Origin: Massilia sp. CF038
GTDB lineage: Bacteria; Pseudomonadota; Gammaproteobacteria; Burkholderiales; Burkholderiaceae_D
Length of the DNA stretch: 64,000 bases
Assembly: GCF_900129765.1 (NCBI RefSeq)
Contig: NZ_FQWU01000001.1
Location: forward strand, 1,426,001-1,490,000
Direction of reading: 5' to 3'
Below are positions 21,903-30,016 of this stretch, piece by piece. The translations under genes and the position numbers were made by a program. The stretch's first letter is position 1. The number at the start of each line of letters is the position of its first letter. The notes beneath the pieces are model-generated. The model was not told the origin of the DNA. It made no database searches and was given only the letters and a program-made list of their open reading frames with translations.

Positions 21903-24634
21903 TGCGCTTGCCCGGCAAGGCTATGTTCGAGCAGCGCGCACAGGGCAGGGTAGCGGTGCGCGGCCAGCATGGTGTCGATGGCAGCTGCTGCCTCCCCATG
22001 CACCAGGCGCACGCTGGCCATGATCGCGTCGACCCGGCGCATGTCAAGCTGCTGCAAGGCGTCGCGCAATTGCACGCGTGTCTCCTCCGACAGGTCGGTC
22101 AGGCGATCCATGCTGGGCGACGCCGCTATTGCCGGGATGGCTGGCGCAGGCAATGCGGCGGGGCTGGCCGCAGCCGCGTGTGCGTCGGCCGCCACTTCGA
22201 TTGCAAAGCTGAATTCCGAGCCCTGGCCGGGCCGCGACTGCACCAGCAGTTCGCTGCCAAGCAGACGCACGAACTGGCGCGAGATGGTCAGTCCCAGGCC
22301 GGTTCCCGCCTGGCTTTTGGGCGTGTCGGCCTGAATGAAGGGGTCGAAGATGCGTGCCACGTCGGCGCTGTCGATGCCCATGCCGGTATCGCCCACCACG
22401 AACGACAGCCGCTGCGTGGTCTCGGACAGTGGCGACGCCGTCACCGTCAGCCAGACCTGGCCGGCATCGGTGAATTTGACCGCGTTCGAGACGAGATTGA
22501 GCAGAATTTGCCGCAGTTTGCCGCCGTCGGTGACAATCTGCCCGACAGGTGGACAGGAGACGGTCAGCGTCAGGCCCTTCTGGCGCGCAGCCAGGCCCAC
22601 CATGTCTTCCACTTCGCGCAGCAGAGCGGGCAGGTCGACGCTGCTGTGCGACAGGCGCAGCTGCCCTGCCTCGATCCGCGACAGCTCCAGAATGTCGTTG
22701 ATGAGCGACAGCAGATGGTGGCCGGCGCGGTTGATGATATTCAGGTTGTGCTTTTCTTCGTCAAACAGGCTGGTGGAATCGGCCATGATGTGGGAAAAGC
22801 CGATAATTGAATTGAGCGGCGTACGCAGCTCGTGACTCATGTTAGCCAAAAACACGCTCTTGGCGCGATTGGCCGCCTGTGCATCCTGCACCGCCAATGA
22901 CAGGGCGGCAGTCCGTTCGGCCACTTGGGATTCCAGCACCGCGCCGCGATCGAGCAGCTCCTGTTCGGCGCGTTTGCGGTCGCTGATGTCGACGTAGCCG
23001 CCGCGCAGCAGGGCGTCGCCAAACGAGGGCAGGGCCACCACGCTCACTTCGCACGGGAAGACGCGGCCGTCGGCAGCGCGCACCATGCGCTCGAACACCA
23101 GCTCTTCGCCGGCCAGGCTGCGCTCGGCATTGCGCTGCAGCGTTTCCCCTGGCGGCAAGCCGTCGGGCTGGTTCTCAAGGTAGTAGCGTTCGGGCCCGCC
23201 TTCGAGCAGCACGGCGCGGCTGGCGCCGAACAGCCGTTCAGCCTTGCTGTTGGCATCGACCCAGCGTTTTTTGCGCACGTCGTAGACCACGATCGCTTCT
23301 GGCGACTGTTCCACCAGCACGCGAAAGCGGCGCTCCGCCACGCGCAGACGGCGGCGCTGGAATAATAGCGTGGCGGACAGCAGCGATAGCAGGGCGATCA
23401 CGGCCGCACCGCCAAGCACCAGCTGGCGGTGCTCGGCCCAGACCGAGGGCGGCCGGTTCAGGAAGACCGTGTCATGGGGCAGCAAGCCGGGGTCGATTTG
23501 CCAGCGCTGGATCTGACGCCAGTCATACATGTTTGTAATGGCGAACGGGACTTCGGTGACGCCGGGCCGCACGGCCCGGGTCCCGGCCAGAATACCAAGC
23601 ATGTAGGCCACGCCGTCGGTGGCAGTGTGTTCGACGTCGCGCACGGCGCCGCCCAGTGGCCCATTCCCCATGCCAGTGCTGAACAAGGTGAACACCGGTG
23701 CTTTGGCCAGGCGGGCGATGCGCATCGCCTGGTCGTAGGCTGGCACGTTCTGGCCCAGCACATCGCGGCTGACGGGGCCCAGCAACACGACCGAATGGGG
23801 CGGCGCCCCGGCCACATGCGCCACCATACCTTCGGCCGACAGGGCATCGGTGTATTCCACTTCCAGCTTCAGGCCCATCTCGGCAATGACAGAGGCAATC
23901 AGCTGCTTGCCCTGCTGGTCGGCCGGGCCGGCACCGACGGTGACGATCACGCGCTCGGTGGCGGGGAACAGGCGCAGCGCCTGTTCCAGGGTGCGCCGCT
24001 CGCTTTCGTGCACCCGCGGCAAAATCAAGGCATGCTGCCCCAGCTTATGCAGCGGCGGCGCCGTCACATCCACCGCAAATACAGGCACCCCCGGTGCCAG
24101 ATCGCGCAGTTCATCGAGGGTGAAGTCGAGTGCGGGCTGGCGCAAGGCGATGATCAAGTCGATGGGCTGGCCCTTGTACAGTTCCAGCAATTGCTCGCGC
24201 AGGCGCGGCCGGTACTGCGGTGCGTCGGCGCGGTACAGGTTCAGGTACTCGACCATCACATTGTCGCGGACGAGGCCACCGCGGTCGAACTGGTCGACCA
24301 TGGTGCGCACCACCGCGTCCACGCCGGGACGGCCGTACGACGGCGACGCGAGCAGCAGCACCCGTTTGCCCGCCAGCGCTGGCGAAGGGGGCGCCGGCGC
24401 CGCCGCCCAAACGGGACTGGCCAACAGCCAGGCAAAGGCGATGAGCACGACGCTGATGCGAATCAAGGCCGGGGCTAGCTCAAAGACGCGCTGCAGTTGT
24501 TCGACTAGACCCACATCGCCCTCGCGCAGGCGGGGGCCTATGCCACGCTGCCGCATTCGGATGGGTGGAATAGGCCCCCGCCTGCGCGAGGGCGATGTAG
24601 TGCGGTGACTCGTGCTTGTGGCGATCCGCTTCAC
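21899..24634 (-). CDS. Sensor histidine kinase with periplasmic ABC-type substrate-binding domain and PAS
   Basis: A 911-codon frame. After an N-terminal hydrophobic helix (about residues 58-80) comes a region resembling ABC substrate-binding proteins of the PF04392 type (SYGRPGVDAVVRTM, PIDLIIALRQPALDF, VFAVDVTAPPL, PHSVVLLGPVSRDV), to about 385. Then follow a membrane helix (about 408-428), a PAS domain, HisKA with His near 598 (SHELRTPLNSIIG), HATPase (TGLGLTISRQF) and a helical tail. It should sense a periplasmic small molecule. The GTG at 24634 overlaps the previous stop (GTGA), but residues 12-40 are then translated from a REP-like palindrome. A GTG at 24514 preceded by GAGG, or a TTG directly before the signal helix, are alternative starts. 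Confidence 0.88.
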   Translation of the reverse strand: MKRIATSTSHRTTSPSRRRGPIPPIRMRQRGIGPRLREGDVGLVEQLQRVFELAPALIRISVVLIAFAWLLASPVWAAAPAPPSPALAGKRVLLLASPSYGRPGVDAVVRTMVDQFDRGGLVRDNVMVEYLNLYRADAPQYRPRLREQLLELYKGQPIDLIIALRQPALDFTLDELRDLAPGVPVFAVDVTAPPLHKLGQHALILPRVHESERRTLEQALRLFPATERVIVTVGAGPADQQGKQLIASVIAEMGLKLEVEYTDALSAEGMVAHVAGAPPHSVVLLGPVSRDVLGQNVPAYDQAMRIARLAKAPVFTLFSTGMGNGPLGGAVRDVEHTATDGVAYMLGILAGTRAVRPGVTEVPFAITNMYDWRQIQRWQIDPGLLPHDTVFLNRPPSVWAEHRQLVLGGAAVIALLSLLSATLLFQRRRLRVAERRFRVLVEQSPEAIVVYDVRKKRWVDANSKAERLFGASRAVLLEGGPERYYLENQPDGLPPGETLQRNAERSLAGEELVFERMVRAADGRVFPCEVSVVALPSFGDALLRGGYVDISDRKRAEQELLDRGAVLESQVAERTAALSLAVQDAQAANRAKSVFLANMSHELRTPLNSIIGFSHIMADSTSLFDEEKHNLNIINRAGHHLLSLINDILELSRIEAGQLRLSHSSVDLPALLREVEDMVGLAARQKGLTLTVSCPPVGQIVTDGGKLRQILLNLVSNAVKFTDAGQVWLTVTASPLSETTQRLSFVVGDTGMGIDSADVARIFDPFIQADTPKSQAGTGLGLTISRQFVRLLGSELLVQSRPGQGSEFSFAIEVAADAHAAAASPAALPAPAIPAIAASPSMDRLTDLSEETRVQLRDALQQLDMRRVDAIMASVRLVHGEAAAAIDTMLAAHRYPALCALLEHSLAGQAQ
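24513..24598. repeat. REP-like palindrome, copy 2, inside the apparent 5' end of a kinase gene
   Basis: Arms ACATCGCCCTCGCGCAGG and CCTGCGCGAGGGCGATGT are exact complements around further pairing (GCGGGGGCC with GGCCCCCGC). It overlaps the first 40 codons of the longest reading of the substrate-binding kinase, where it would encode a peptide with SPSRRRGP and GPRLREGD. Insertion of this element may have displaced or extended the original start. Confidence 0.85.
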
Positions 24635-25884
24635 GGGTGGGCCGTCAGCAAAGGCAGGCTGAAACTGACAACGGCGCCGCCATCGGGATGGTCGCTGGCC
24701 CAGGCTTGTCCGCCGGCGGCAGTAATGATGCCGTGCGAAATCGACAAGCCCAGTCCCATGCCGTTTGGCTTGGTGCTGTAAAACGATTCGAAGGCACGTT
24801 CGTGATTGCCGCCAAAGCCGCAGCCATGGTCGCGCACCTGTACCTGCACTTCCTGGGTGCCCAGCAAGCTGGCGCCAATGTGCAGCACGCGCGGCGGCGC
24901 GCTGTGCTGCATCGCATCCATTCCGTTGAGCAGGAGATTGACCATGACTTGCTGCAGCTGAACCGGGTCGGCCGCCACCGGCAGCGCGAGCGCGGTGTGC
25001 TCGTGTTGCAGCGTGATCTGTCGGCCGCGTGCTTCGGCCGCCAACAGGTCCACCGTGGCGCCGACCAGCGTACCAAGATCAAGCTCGACAGCGACAGCGT
25101 CGGATTTGCGCAAGGTGGCCCGCATGCGCTGGATCAGGTCGCTCGCGCGCAAGTCGTCGCGCCGGATATCTGCCAGGATTTCCGCCACTTCATCGAGGGG
25201 CGGTGGCGTCATGCGCAGAAACAGTTCGGCTGCTTCCGCATTGCTCAGAATCGCGGCGAGCGGCTGGTTCAACTCGTGCACCAGGGCCGCGCTGCACACG
25301 CTGGCACTGGCATTGCGGTTCATGTGGGCAATCTCGGCCAGGCGCTGCTGCGCTTCGCGCTCGGCAAGGTCGCGCTGCTGGCGTTCGCTCATCAACGCCA
25401 GCTCGGCGCGTGCCAATTCGCCCGCCTTGGTCTCGACCAGTTGCTGCAGGTTGTCGTTCTGCCACGCCAGCAACTTTTGCAGGCGCGCCAGCTTGAGCTG
25501 GGCCGCCACACGCGCTTTAACTTCAAGGAAATTGTACGGTTTGGAGATAAAGTCGACGCCTCCGGATTCAAAGCCGCGCAGCTTGTCGTCGGTGTCATCA
25601 AAGGCCGACAGGAAAATCACTGGCACATCGCGCAAGGCGGCGTGCTGCTTGAGGGCGCGGCAAACCTGGTAGCCATCCATGCCGGGCATGCGCACATCGA
25701 GCAAAATCAGTTCAGGAGAACGTGCCTTGGCACTCCACAGGGCCAGTTCACCATCGGGCGCTTCGCGCACCCGGTAGCCGGCCTTTTCCAGCAGGGAGGT
25801 CAACAGACGCAGCGAGGCGGGCGTATCCTCCACCACGAGGATGTCGCCGCCGTCGTCGAGCGGGTGCGGCACGTCAGGCATCAT
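24631..25884 (-). CDS. Receiver-histidine kinase protein (paralogue)
   Basis: A 417-residue soluble protein, receiver first (phospho-acceptor D63 in LILLDVRMPG, Lys in FISKPYN), then a long coiled coil (about 130-195) and a kinase with H203 in ALVHELNQPLAAIL, a form of H-box seen in FixL/DctB-like kinases, and G-box GMGLGLSISHGI. I chose the ATG at 25884 because a GGAGG site lies ten bases upstream; the longer frame to 25962 has no good site. It is a diverged copy of the protein at 20664-21902. Its stop overlaps the GTG of the next gene by four bases, so substrate-binding kinase and this protein are likely made together. Confidence 0.91.
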   Translation of the reverse strand: MMPDVPHPLDDGGDILVVEDTPASLRLLTSLLEKAGYRVREAPDGELALWSAKARSPELILLDVRMPGMDGYQVCRALKQHAALRDVPVIFLSAFDDTDDKLRGFESGGVDFISKPYNFLEVKARVAAQLKLARLQKLLAWQNDNLQQLVETKAGELARAELALMSERQQRDLAEREAQQRLAEIAHMNRNASASVCSAALVHELNQPLAAILSNAEAAELFLRMTPPPLDEVAEILADIRRDDLRASDLIQRMRATLRKSDAVAVELDLGTLVGATVDLLAAEARGRQITLQHEHTALALPVAADPVQLQQVMVNLLLNGMDAMQHSAPPRVLHIGASLLGTQEVQVQVRDHGCGFGGNHERAFESFYSTKPNGMGLGLSISHGIITAAGGQAWASDHPDGGAVVSFSLPLLTAHP

Positions 25885-25977
25885 CGGCGCGGGGCCTCCG
25901 GTGTGGTTGTTTGTTCCATACCAATTGTCACAGATCATAAACGACAACGGCATGGAACTCAATCCGGACCGTCCCGC

Positions 25978-27666
25978 TTAAAAACTGGTCCAGTCGCCAC
26001 CGCTGGCAGCCTGGGCCAGGCGGGCAGGGCGTGGTGCCGGCAAGCGCTTGGCTGGGGCCTTGGCGGCGGGCTTTGCTGCCGGGCTTGGTGCTGCGGCTGC
26101 CACGGCGAAGCCTTGCTGGGCGTTGCCAGGCAAAACGAAAATACTGACGGTGCGCGCCAGCGCCGCCGCCTGCTCCTGCAAGCTGGCAGCCGCGGCGGCC
26201 GATTCTTCGACCAGCGCCGCGTTCTGCTGGGTTACCTCATCCATTTGCACCACGGCCTGGTTGATCTGCTCGATGCCGGCGCTTTGCTCTTCGCTGGCGG
26301 CCGCAATTTCGCTCATGATGTCAGACACCTGGCGTACCGACACCATCACTTTTTCGATCGTCGCGCCGGCGTCGTTCACCAGCACGCCACCGGTGTTGGC
26401 CTTTTCCACCGAGTCGTTGATCAGGACCTTGATTTCTTTGGCGGCGTTGGCCGAGCGCTGGGCCAGGCTGCGCACTTCGGTCGCCACGACGGCAAAGCCG
26501 CGTCCTTGTTCGCCGGCGCGGGCTGCTTCCACGGCGGCATTCAGCGCCAGGATATTGGTCTGGAAGGCGATTCCGTCGATCACGGCGATAATCTCGTTCA
26601 TCTTGCGCGAGCTTTCCTTGATCAGGCCCATGGTCTCGATCACCTTGCCCACGGCGGCGCCGCCTTCCGTGGCGTGCGCCGTGGCGCTGCCCACCAGGGC
26701 GTTGGCGCTGCGGGCATTGTCGGCATTTTGCTTGACGGTCGAGGTAAGTTCTTCCATCGACGAAGCGGTTTCCTCCAGGCTGGCAGCCTGTTGTTCGGTG
26801 CGCGAGGACAGGTCCAGGTTGCCTGCGGCGATTTCGCTGGACGCCGTGGCAATGGTGTCACTGCTGTTGCGCACCTCGCCCACGGTGGCGGTCAACGCTT
26901 TGACCATGTCACGCAGTGCGCCCAGCATGCGACCCAGTTCATTGGTTGAATCGACGCGAATGTCCTGGGCCAGATTGCCCGCAGCGATCTGGTCAGCGAC
27001 CTTGATGGCCACGCCCAGCGGCACGGTGATCGACACGATCAGCCACATGCCGCCTGCCGCGCCCAGCAGCATGGCCAGCACGATGGCGCCAATGGCGACC
27101 GCGCGGAAGCTCTGGAAGTGCTCCTGGGACGAGAGGTATTCCTCTTTGCCGACGTCCTGCTGCAGTTCGATCAAGGCGCTCATCGGCACCCGCGCTTCGC
27201 TATACAGATGATCCATGGTGCCATGTACCATTTTGGTGGCGGCAGCCAGATCGCCGGCCCGCACTGCAGCGATGGTGGGGCGCACGCCGTCTTTCAGGAA
27301 GGCGATACGTTTGGCCGTGAAATCGGCCGCCAGATTCTTTTCTTTATCCGTCAAGAAGGTCGCGTTGTAGGCCGCAACGACCTTGTCGCCCGCCTCGATG
27401 TCCTTTTCCAGGGAATCCATCTGCGCCGCGTTTTTGGCCGGATCGTCCGTCAATGCCTTGGCCAGCATCAGCTGGTGGCGATTGACCAGCCGAATCACGC
27501 GGTCCAGGTCGCCCATGGCCACCAGCCGGTCTTCATAGACGGTTTTGAGCGAGGCGTTGACCGAACTGAGGGCATTCAGCCCGCCCACGCCGATCAGCAG
27601 GCTGCACGACAGCAGGAAGCCGATGATGGCAATCAGGCGGGTTTTGATGGCAATATTCTTTAACAT
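25978..27666 (-). CDS. Methyl-accepting chemotaxis protein with C-terminal CheR-tether motif
   Basis: A 563-residue chemoreceptor: membrane helix at about 5-30, a periplasmic four-helix-bundle sensor with [16 protein letters not shown] (a Tar-like 4HB domain), a second helix near 185-205, HAMP, and the signalling hairpin [19 protein letters not shown] near residue 365. The last five residues, DWTSF, fit the xWxxF pentapeptide that tethers CheR/CheB in Tsr and Tar. The ATG at 27666 has an AGGAG site six bases upstream. The next upstream gene is a lone receiver; a cheW is four genes upstream, but no cheA, cheR or cheB is in the window. The ligand is unknown. Confidence 0.95.
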   Translation of the reverse strand: MLKNIAIKTRLIAIIGFLLSCSLLIGVGGLNALSSVNASLKTVYEDRLVAMGDLDRVIRLVNRHQLMLAKALTDDPAKNAAQMDSLEKDIEAGDKVVAAYNATFLTDKEKNLAADFTAKRIAFLKDGVRPTIAAVRAGDLAAATKMVHGTMDHLYSEARVPMSALIELQQDVGKEEYLSSQEHFQSFRAVAIGAIVLAMLLGAAGGMWLIVSITVPLGVAIKVADQIAAGNLAQDIRVDSTNELGRMLGALRDMVKALTATVGEVRNSSDTIATASSEIAAGNLDLSSRTEQQAASLEETASSMEELTSTVKQNADNARSANALVGSATAHATEGGAAVGKVIETMGLIKESSRKMNEIIAVIDGIAFQTNILALNAAVEAARAGEQGRGFAVVATEVRSLAQRSANAAKEIKVLINDSVEKANTGGVLVNDAGATIEKVMVSVRQVSDIMSEIAAASEEQSAGIEQINQAVVQMDEVTQQNAALVEESAAAAASLQEQAAALARTVSIFVLPGNAQQGFAVAAAAPSPAAKPAAKAPAKRLPAPRPARLAQAASGGDWTSF

Positions 27667-27705
27667 GGTGTTCTCCTGATGGAAAGCGAAGGGCAAAGTG
27701 AGGGT

Positions 27706-28089
27706 TTAATGGAGGGGAAGGCCGGCGGTGGCGCTGCGGATGGCTGCCACCAGCAGGGCTGAACTGACCGGTTTGCACAAAAAGCTGCTGCAGCCAAGCC
27801 GGGTCGCGCGCTGGCGCGCTTCCGGATGGTCGCGTCCGGTAATGAAGATGACGGGGGTGCGGTCACCCTGGTGGACCAGCATTTCCTGCAATGCCAGCCC
27901 GGACATGCCGTCGAGGTCAATGTCCAGCAGCAGGCAGTCGAAGGTGGCGCCCGGCGCCAGTGTCAGCAGTTGTTCCGCCGAGACAAAGGCATCGACCGCG
28001 TAGCCGTGCGCACGCAGCAGCCGCGCCAGTGCGCGGTTGGTGGGCAGGTCGTTTTCGACCAGAGCAATGCGGTGCGGGGAAGATGACAT
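27706..28089 (-). CDS. Stand-alone receiver-domain response regulator
   Basis: A 127-residue single-domain response regulator with VENDLPTNRALARLLRAHGY at the N-terminus, phospho-acceptor in LLLDIDLDGMSG (Asp near 51), and Lys in FLCKPVS. The first acidic pair is reduced to E-N-D. The start at 28089 is the first ATG that keeps the domain compact. Without an output domain it probably acts in a phosphorelay or by protein contact, like CheY or Spo0F. It lies 39 bases before the chemoreceptor gene and is likely co-transcribed. Confidence 0.85.
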   Translation of the reverse strand: MSSSPHRIALVENDLPTNRALARLLRAHGYAVDAFVSAEQLLTLAPGATFDCLLLDIDLDGMSGLALQEMLVHQGDRTPVIFITGRDHPEARQRATRLGCSSFLCKPVSSALLVAAIRSATAGLPLH

Positions 28090-28104
28090 TTTTGACCTGA
28101 GGCA

Positions 28105-28125
28105 ACAGTTCCGATAACGAACTGT
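28105..28125. repeat. Inverted repeat in the gap between two response-regulator genes
   Basis: ACAGTTC-N7-GAACTGT is a perfect 7-bp inverted repeat 16 bases before the receiver gene start (minus strand). It may be an operator or an mRNA hairpin. No T-tract follows on either strand. Confidence 0.4.
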
Positions 28126-28169
28126 ATGCGCCTGCAAGCCTTTTGTAACTGGTACTTTGGTACAGGTCC

Positions 28170-28799
28170 TCAGGCGGCTTTGAGCACACCAAGGCGTGAC
28201 GCGGCCATCACCAGCTCCGCCAGGGAGTCAACTTGCATTTTTTCCATCACGCTGCGCCGGTGTTCCTTGACGGTGCGTTCCGTATTGCCAAGCTGGTCGG
28301 CAATCTGTTTGTTGAGCAGGCCTTGCACGACCAGGGCGAATACCTGCTGCTCGCGCGGGGTCAGCTGCGCCATGCGCGCCTGCATGGCTTGCAGCTCGCC
28401 GATGGACTGCGCGTCGAGACGGCAACGGGCCACGGCGCGTTCGACCGCTTCAAACAGCTGTTCGCTGGCGACCGGTTTGGCCAGAAAGTCCTCGGCCTCG
28501 GCCTTGATGGCGCGCACGCTCATGGCGATGTTGGCGCCGCCACTTAAAAAGACGATCGGCAGGCGGTGGTGGATGCCGACCAGGTAATCCTGCAACTGCA
28601 GGCCCGACAGCCCGGGCATGTGGACATCCAGCAGAATGGCACCGGGGCCCGGGGCGGGCGGCGCGGCCAGGAAGCTCGCTGCCGAGGCGTGCTGGGCAAC
28701 CGCATAGCCCGCCGCGCTCAGCAGCCGGCCCAGGGCCGTGCGCAAGGCATCGTCATCGTCGACGATATGAATTGTCACGCCGCTGAGGGTTGTGTCCAT
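28170..28799 (-). CDS. LuxR/FixJ-type response regulator
   Basis: A 209-residue protein with receiver (VDDDDALR, phospho-acceptor D58 in ILLDVHMPG, Lys in FLAKPVA) and a C-terminal LuxR helix-turn-helix beginning LTPREQQVFALVVQGLLNKQ at about residue 146. The domain order and length match FixJ/TodT/NarL-type transcriptional regulators; the sequence of the receiver is closer to FixJ. It sits between the diguanylate cyclase gene (29 bases upstream) and the lone receiver. Its target genes and cognate kinase are unknown; one of the kinases downstream is possible. Confidence 0.92.
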   Translation of the reverse strand: MDTTLSGVTIHIVDDDDALRTALGRLLSAAGYAVAQHASAASFLAAPPAPGPGAILLDVHMPGLSGLQLQDYLVGIHHRLPIVFLSGGANIAMSVRAIKAEAEDFLAKPVASEQLFEAVERAVARCRLDAQSIGELQAMQARMAQLTPREQQVFALVVQGLLNKQIADQLGNTERTVKEHRRSVMEKMQVDSLAELVMAASRLGVLKAA

Positions 28800-28828
28800 A
28801 ACGACACATTCTGCCCGCTAAGGCAGGC

Positions 28829-30016
28829 TTAGGCAAGCGCGCAGGCCGGGGCCGGTGTCGCCTGGCAAACGCGGTCGCGTCCGCTTTCCTTGGCGCGGTA
28901 GAGGGCGCTGTCGGCGCGCGCAATCAGGGCCGCCATTTCAAACCCAGGCTGCTGCGGCATGATGGCCAGGCCGGCGCTGACGCTGGCGCCATCGCCCAGA
29001 CCATCGATACTGGCGCTGTTGCGGTGAAAGTGCGCCCGGACGCGTTCGGCCAGGGCCAGGGCCGCGGCCGGTGCGGGATTGTCGAGGACGATGCAAAATT
29101 CTTCGCCACCCCAGCGGCAAGCGGCGGCATTAGGCAGTTTGACCGAGGCCAGCACCTGACCCATCACCACCAGCACCTTGTCGCCCATCTCGTGACCGTG
29201 GGTGTCGTTGATGGCCTTGAAATAATCAATGTCGAGCAGCAGCACACCCAGTGTCTGCCCGCCGTCTGGCCCGCGTGCCAGCAGCGGATCGAGATGCTGG
29301 CGCAGGCCGCGCCGGTTCAGCAAGCCCGTGAGCGCGTCGCGCCCGGCCATGGCGCGTACTTCACCCACCAGGCGCAGCATGATCAGCAGGAACAGGGCCC
29401 AGTTGCCAATCAGGGTATTGAGAATGGCGCCGGCAGCGCTGACCAGATTGGCCAGCGGCAGCTGGGGCGCACCGTACGACACCGGCGCGGCGCTGCCGAC
29501 AATCAGAATGCCCTGGACCAGGCCCGCGCAAGCCTGCAGGGCCACCGTGGCAGCTGCGACCTGAAAAACGCGCCGGGCCAGCTTTTCCTGGCTGGTCCAG
29601 AGGATCCAGGCAGTCCAGGCATTGACCACGGTTTGATGGGTCGACAGCGCGCCAATGCGCCAGGCCGTGTCGGGTACCAGCAAAGTGAATACGATCGTGA
29701 CCACCACCACAATGGCCGACAGCAGCCACAGCGCGCGCATGGCGCCGGGCCGGCCGCAGAACTGCATGGTGCCGGCCAAAATGCACACCTGGCCAACAGC
29801 GACCGGGATGTTAAACAGCAGCGAGGCCACGCGCCAGTCTTCGATCAGGCGCGGGCCGTCGACCATGGTGGCCAGGCCAATGCAGCAGCAGCCGATCGCC
29901 CACAGCAGCACACCCGGCATTTGCCGCGCTACCCGGTACAAGGTGGCAAACATGGCGCCAGCCGTCAGCGAGGCCAGGCCCAGCACGGTGAGCAAGGTTG
30001 GTTCGTCGAAATTCAT
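28829..30016 (-). CDS. Membrane diguanylate cyclase (GGDEF)
   Basis: A 395-residue protein with about seven hydrophobic segments in the first 220 residues and a C-terminal GGDEF domain with RWGGEEFCIVL (about 300-310), a catalytically competent GGEEF form. DALTGLLNRRGLRQ and LLLDIDYFKAINDTHGHEMG are the usual substrate and metal motifs. No RxxD inhibitory site is clearly seen where expected. It should make cyclic di-GMP from GTP in response to a membrane signal. Its ATG overlaps the stop of the GGDEF/EAL gene (ATGA), so maker and the dual-domain protein are coupled. Confidence 0.94.
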   Translation of the reverse strand: MNFDEPTLLTVLGLASLTAGAMFATLYRVARQMPGVLLWAIGCCCIGLATMVDGPRLIEDWRVASLLFNIPVAVGQVCILAGTMQFCGRPGAMRALWLLSAIVVVVTIVFTLLVPDTAWRIGALSTHQTVVNAWTAWILWTSQEKLARRVFQVAAATVALQACAGLVQGILIVGSAAPVSYGAPQLPLANLVSAAGAILNTLIGNWALFLLIMLRLVGEVRAMAGRDALTGLLNRRGLRQHLDPLLARGPDGGQTLGVLLLDIDYFKAINDTHGHEMGDKVLVVMGQVLASVKLPNAAACRWGGEEFCIVLDNPAPAAALALAERVRAHFHRNSASIDGLGDGASVSAGLAIMPQQPGFEMAALIARADSALYRAKESGRDRVCQATPAPACALA

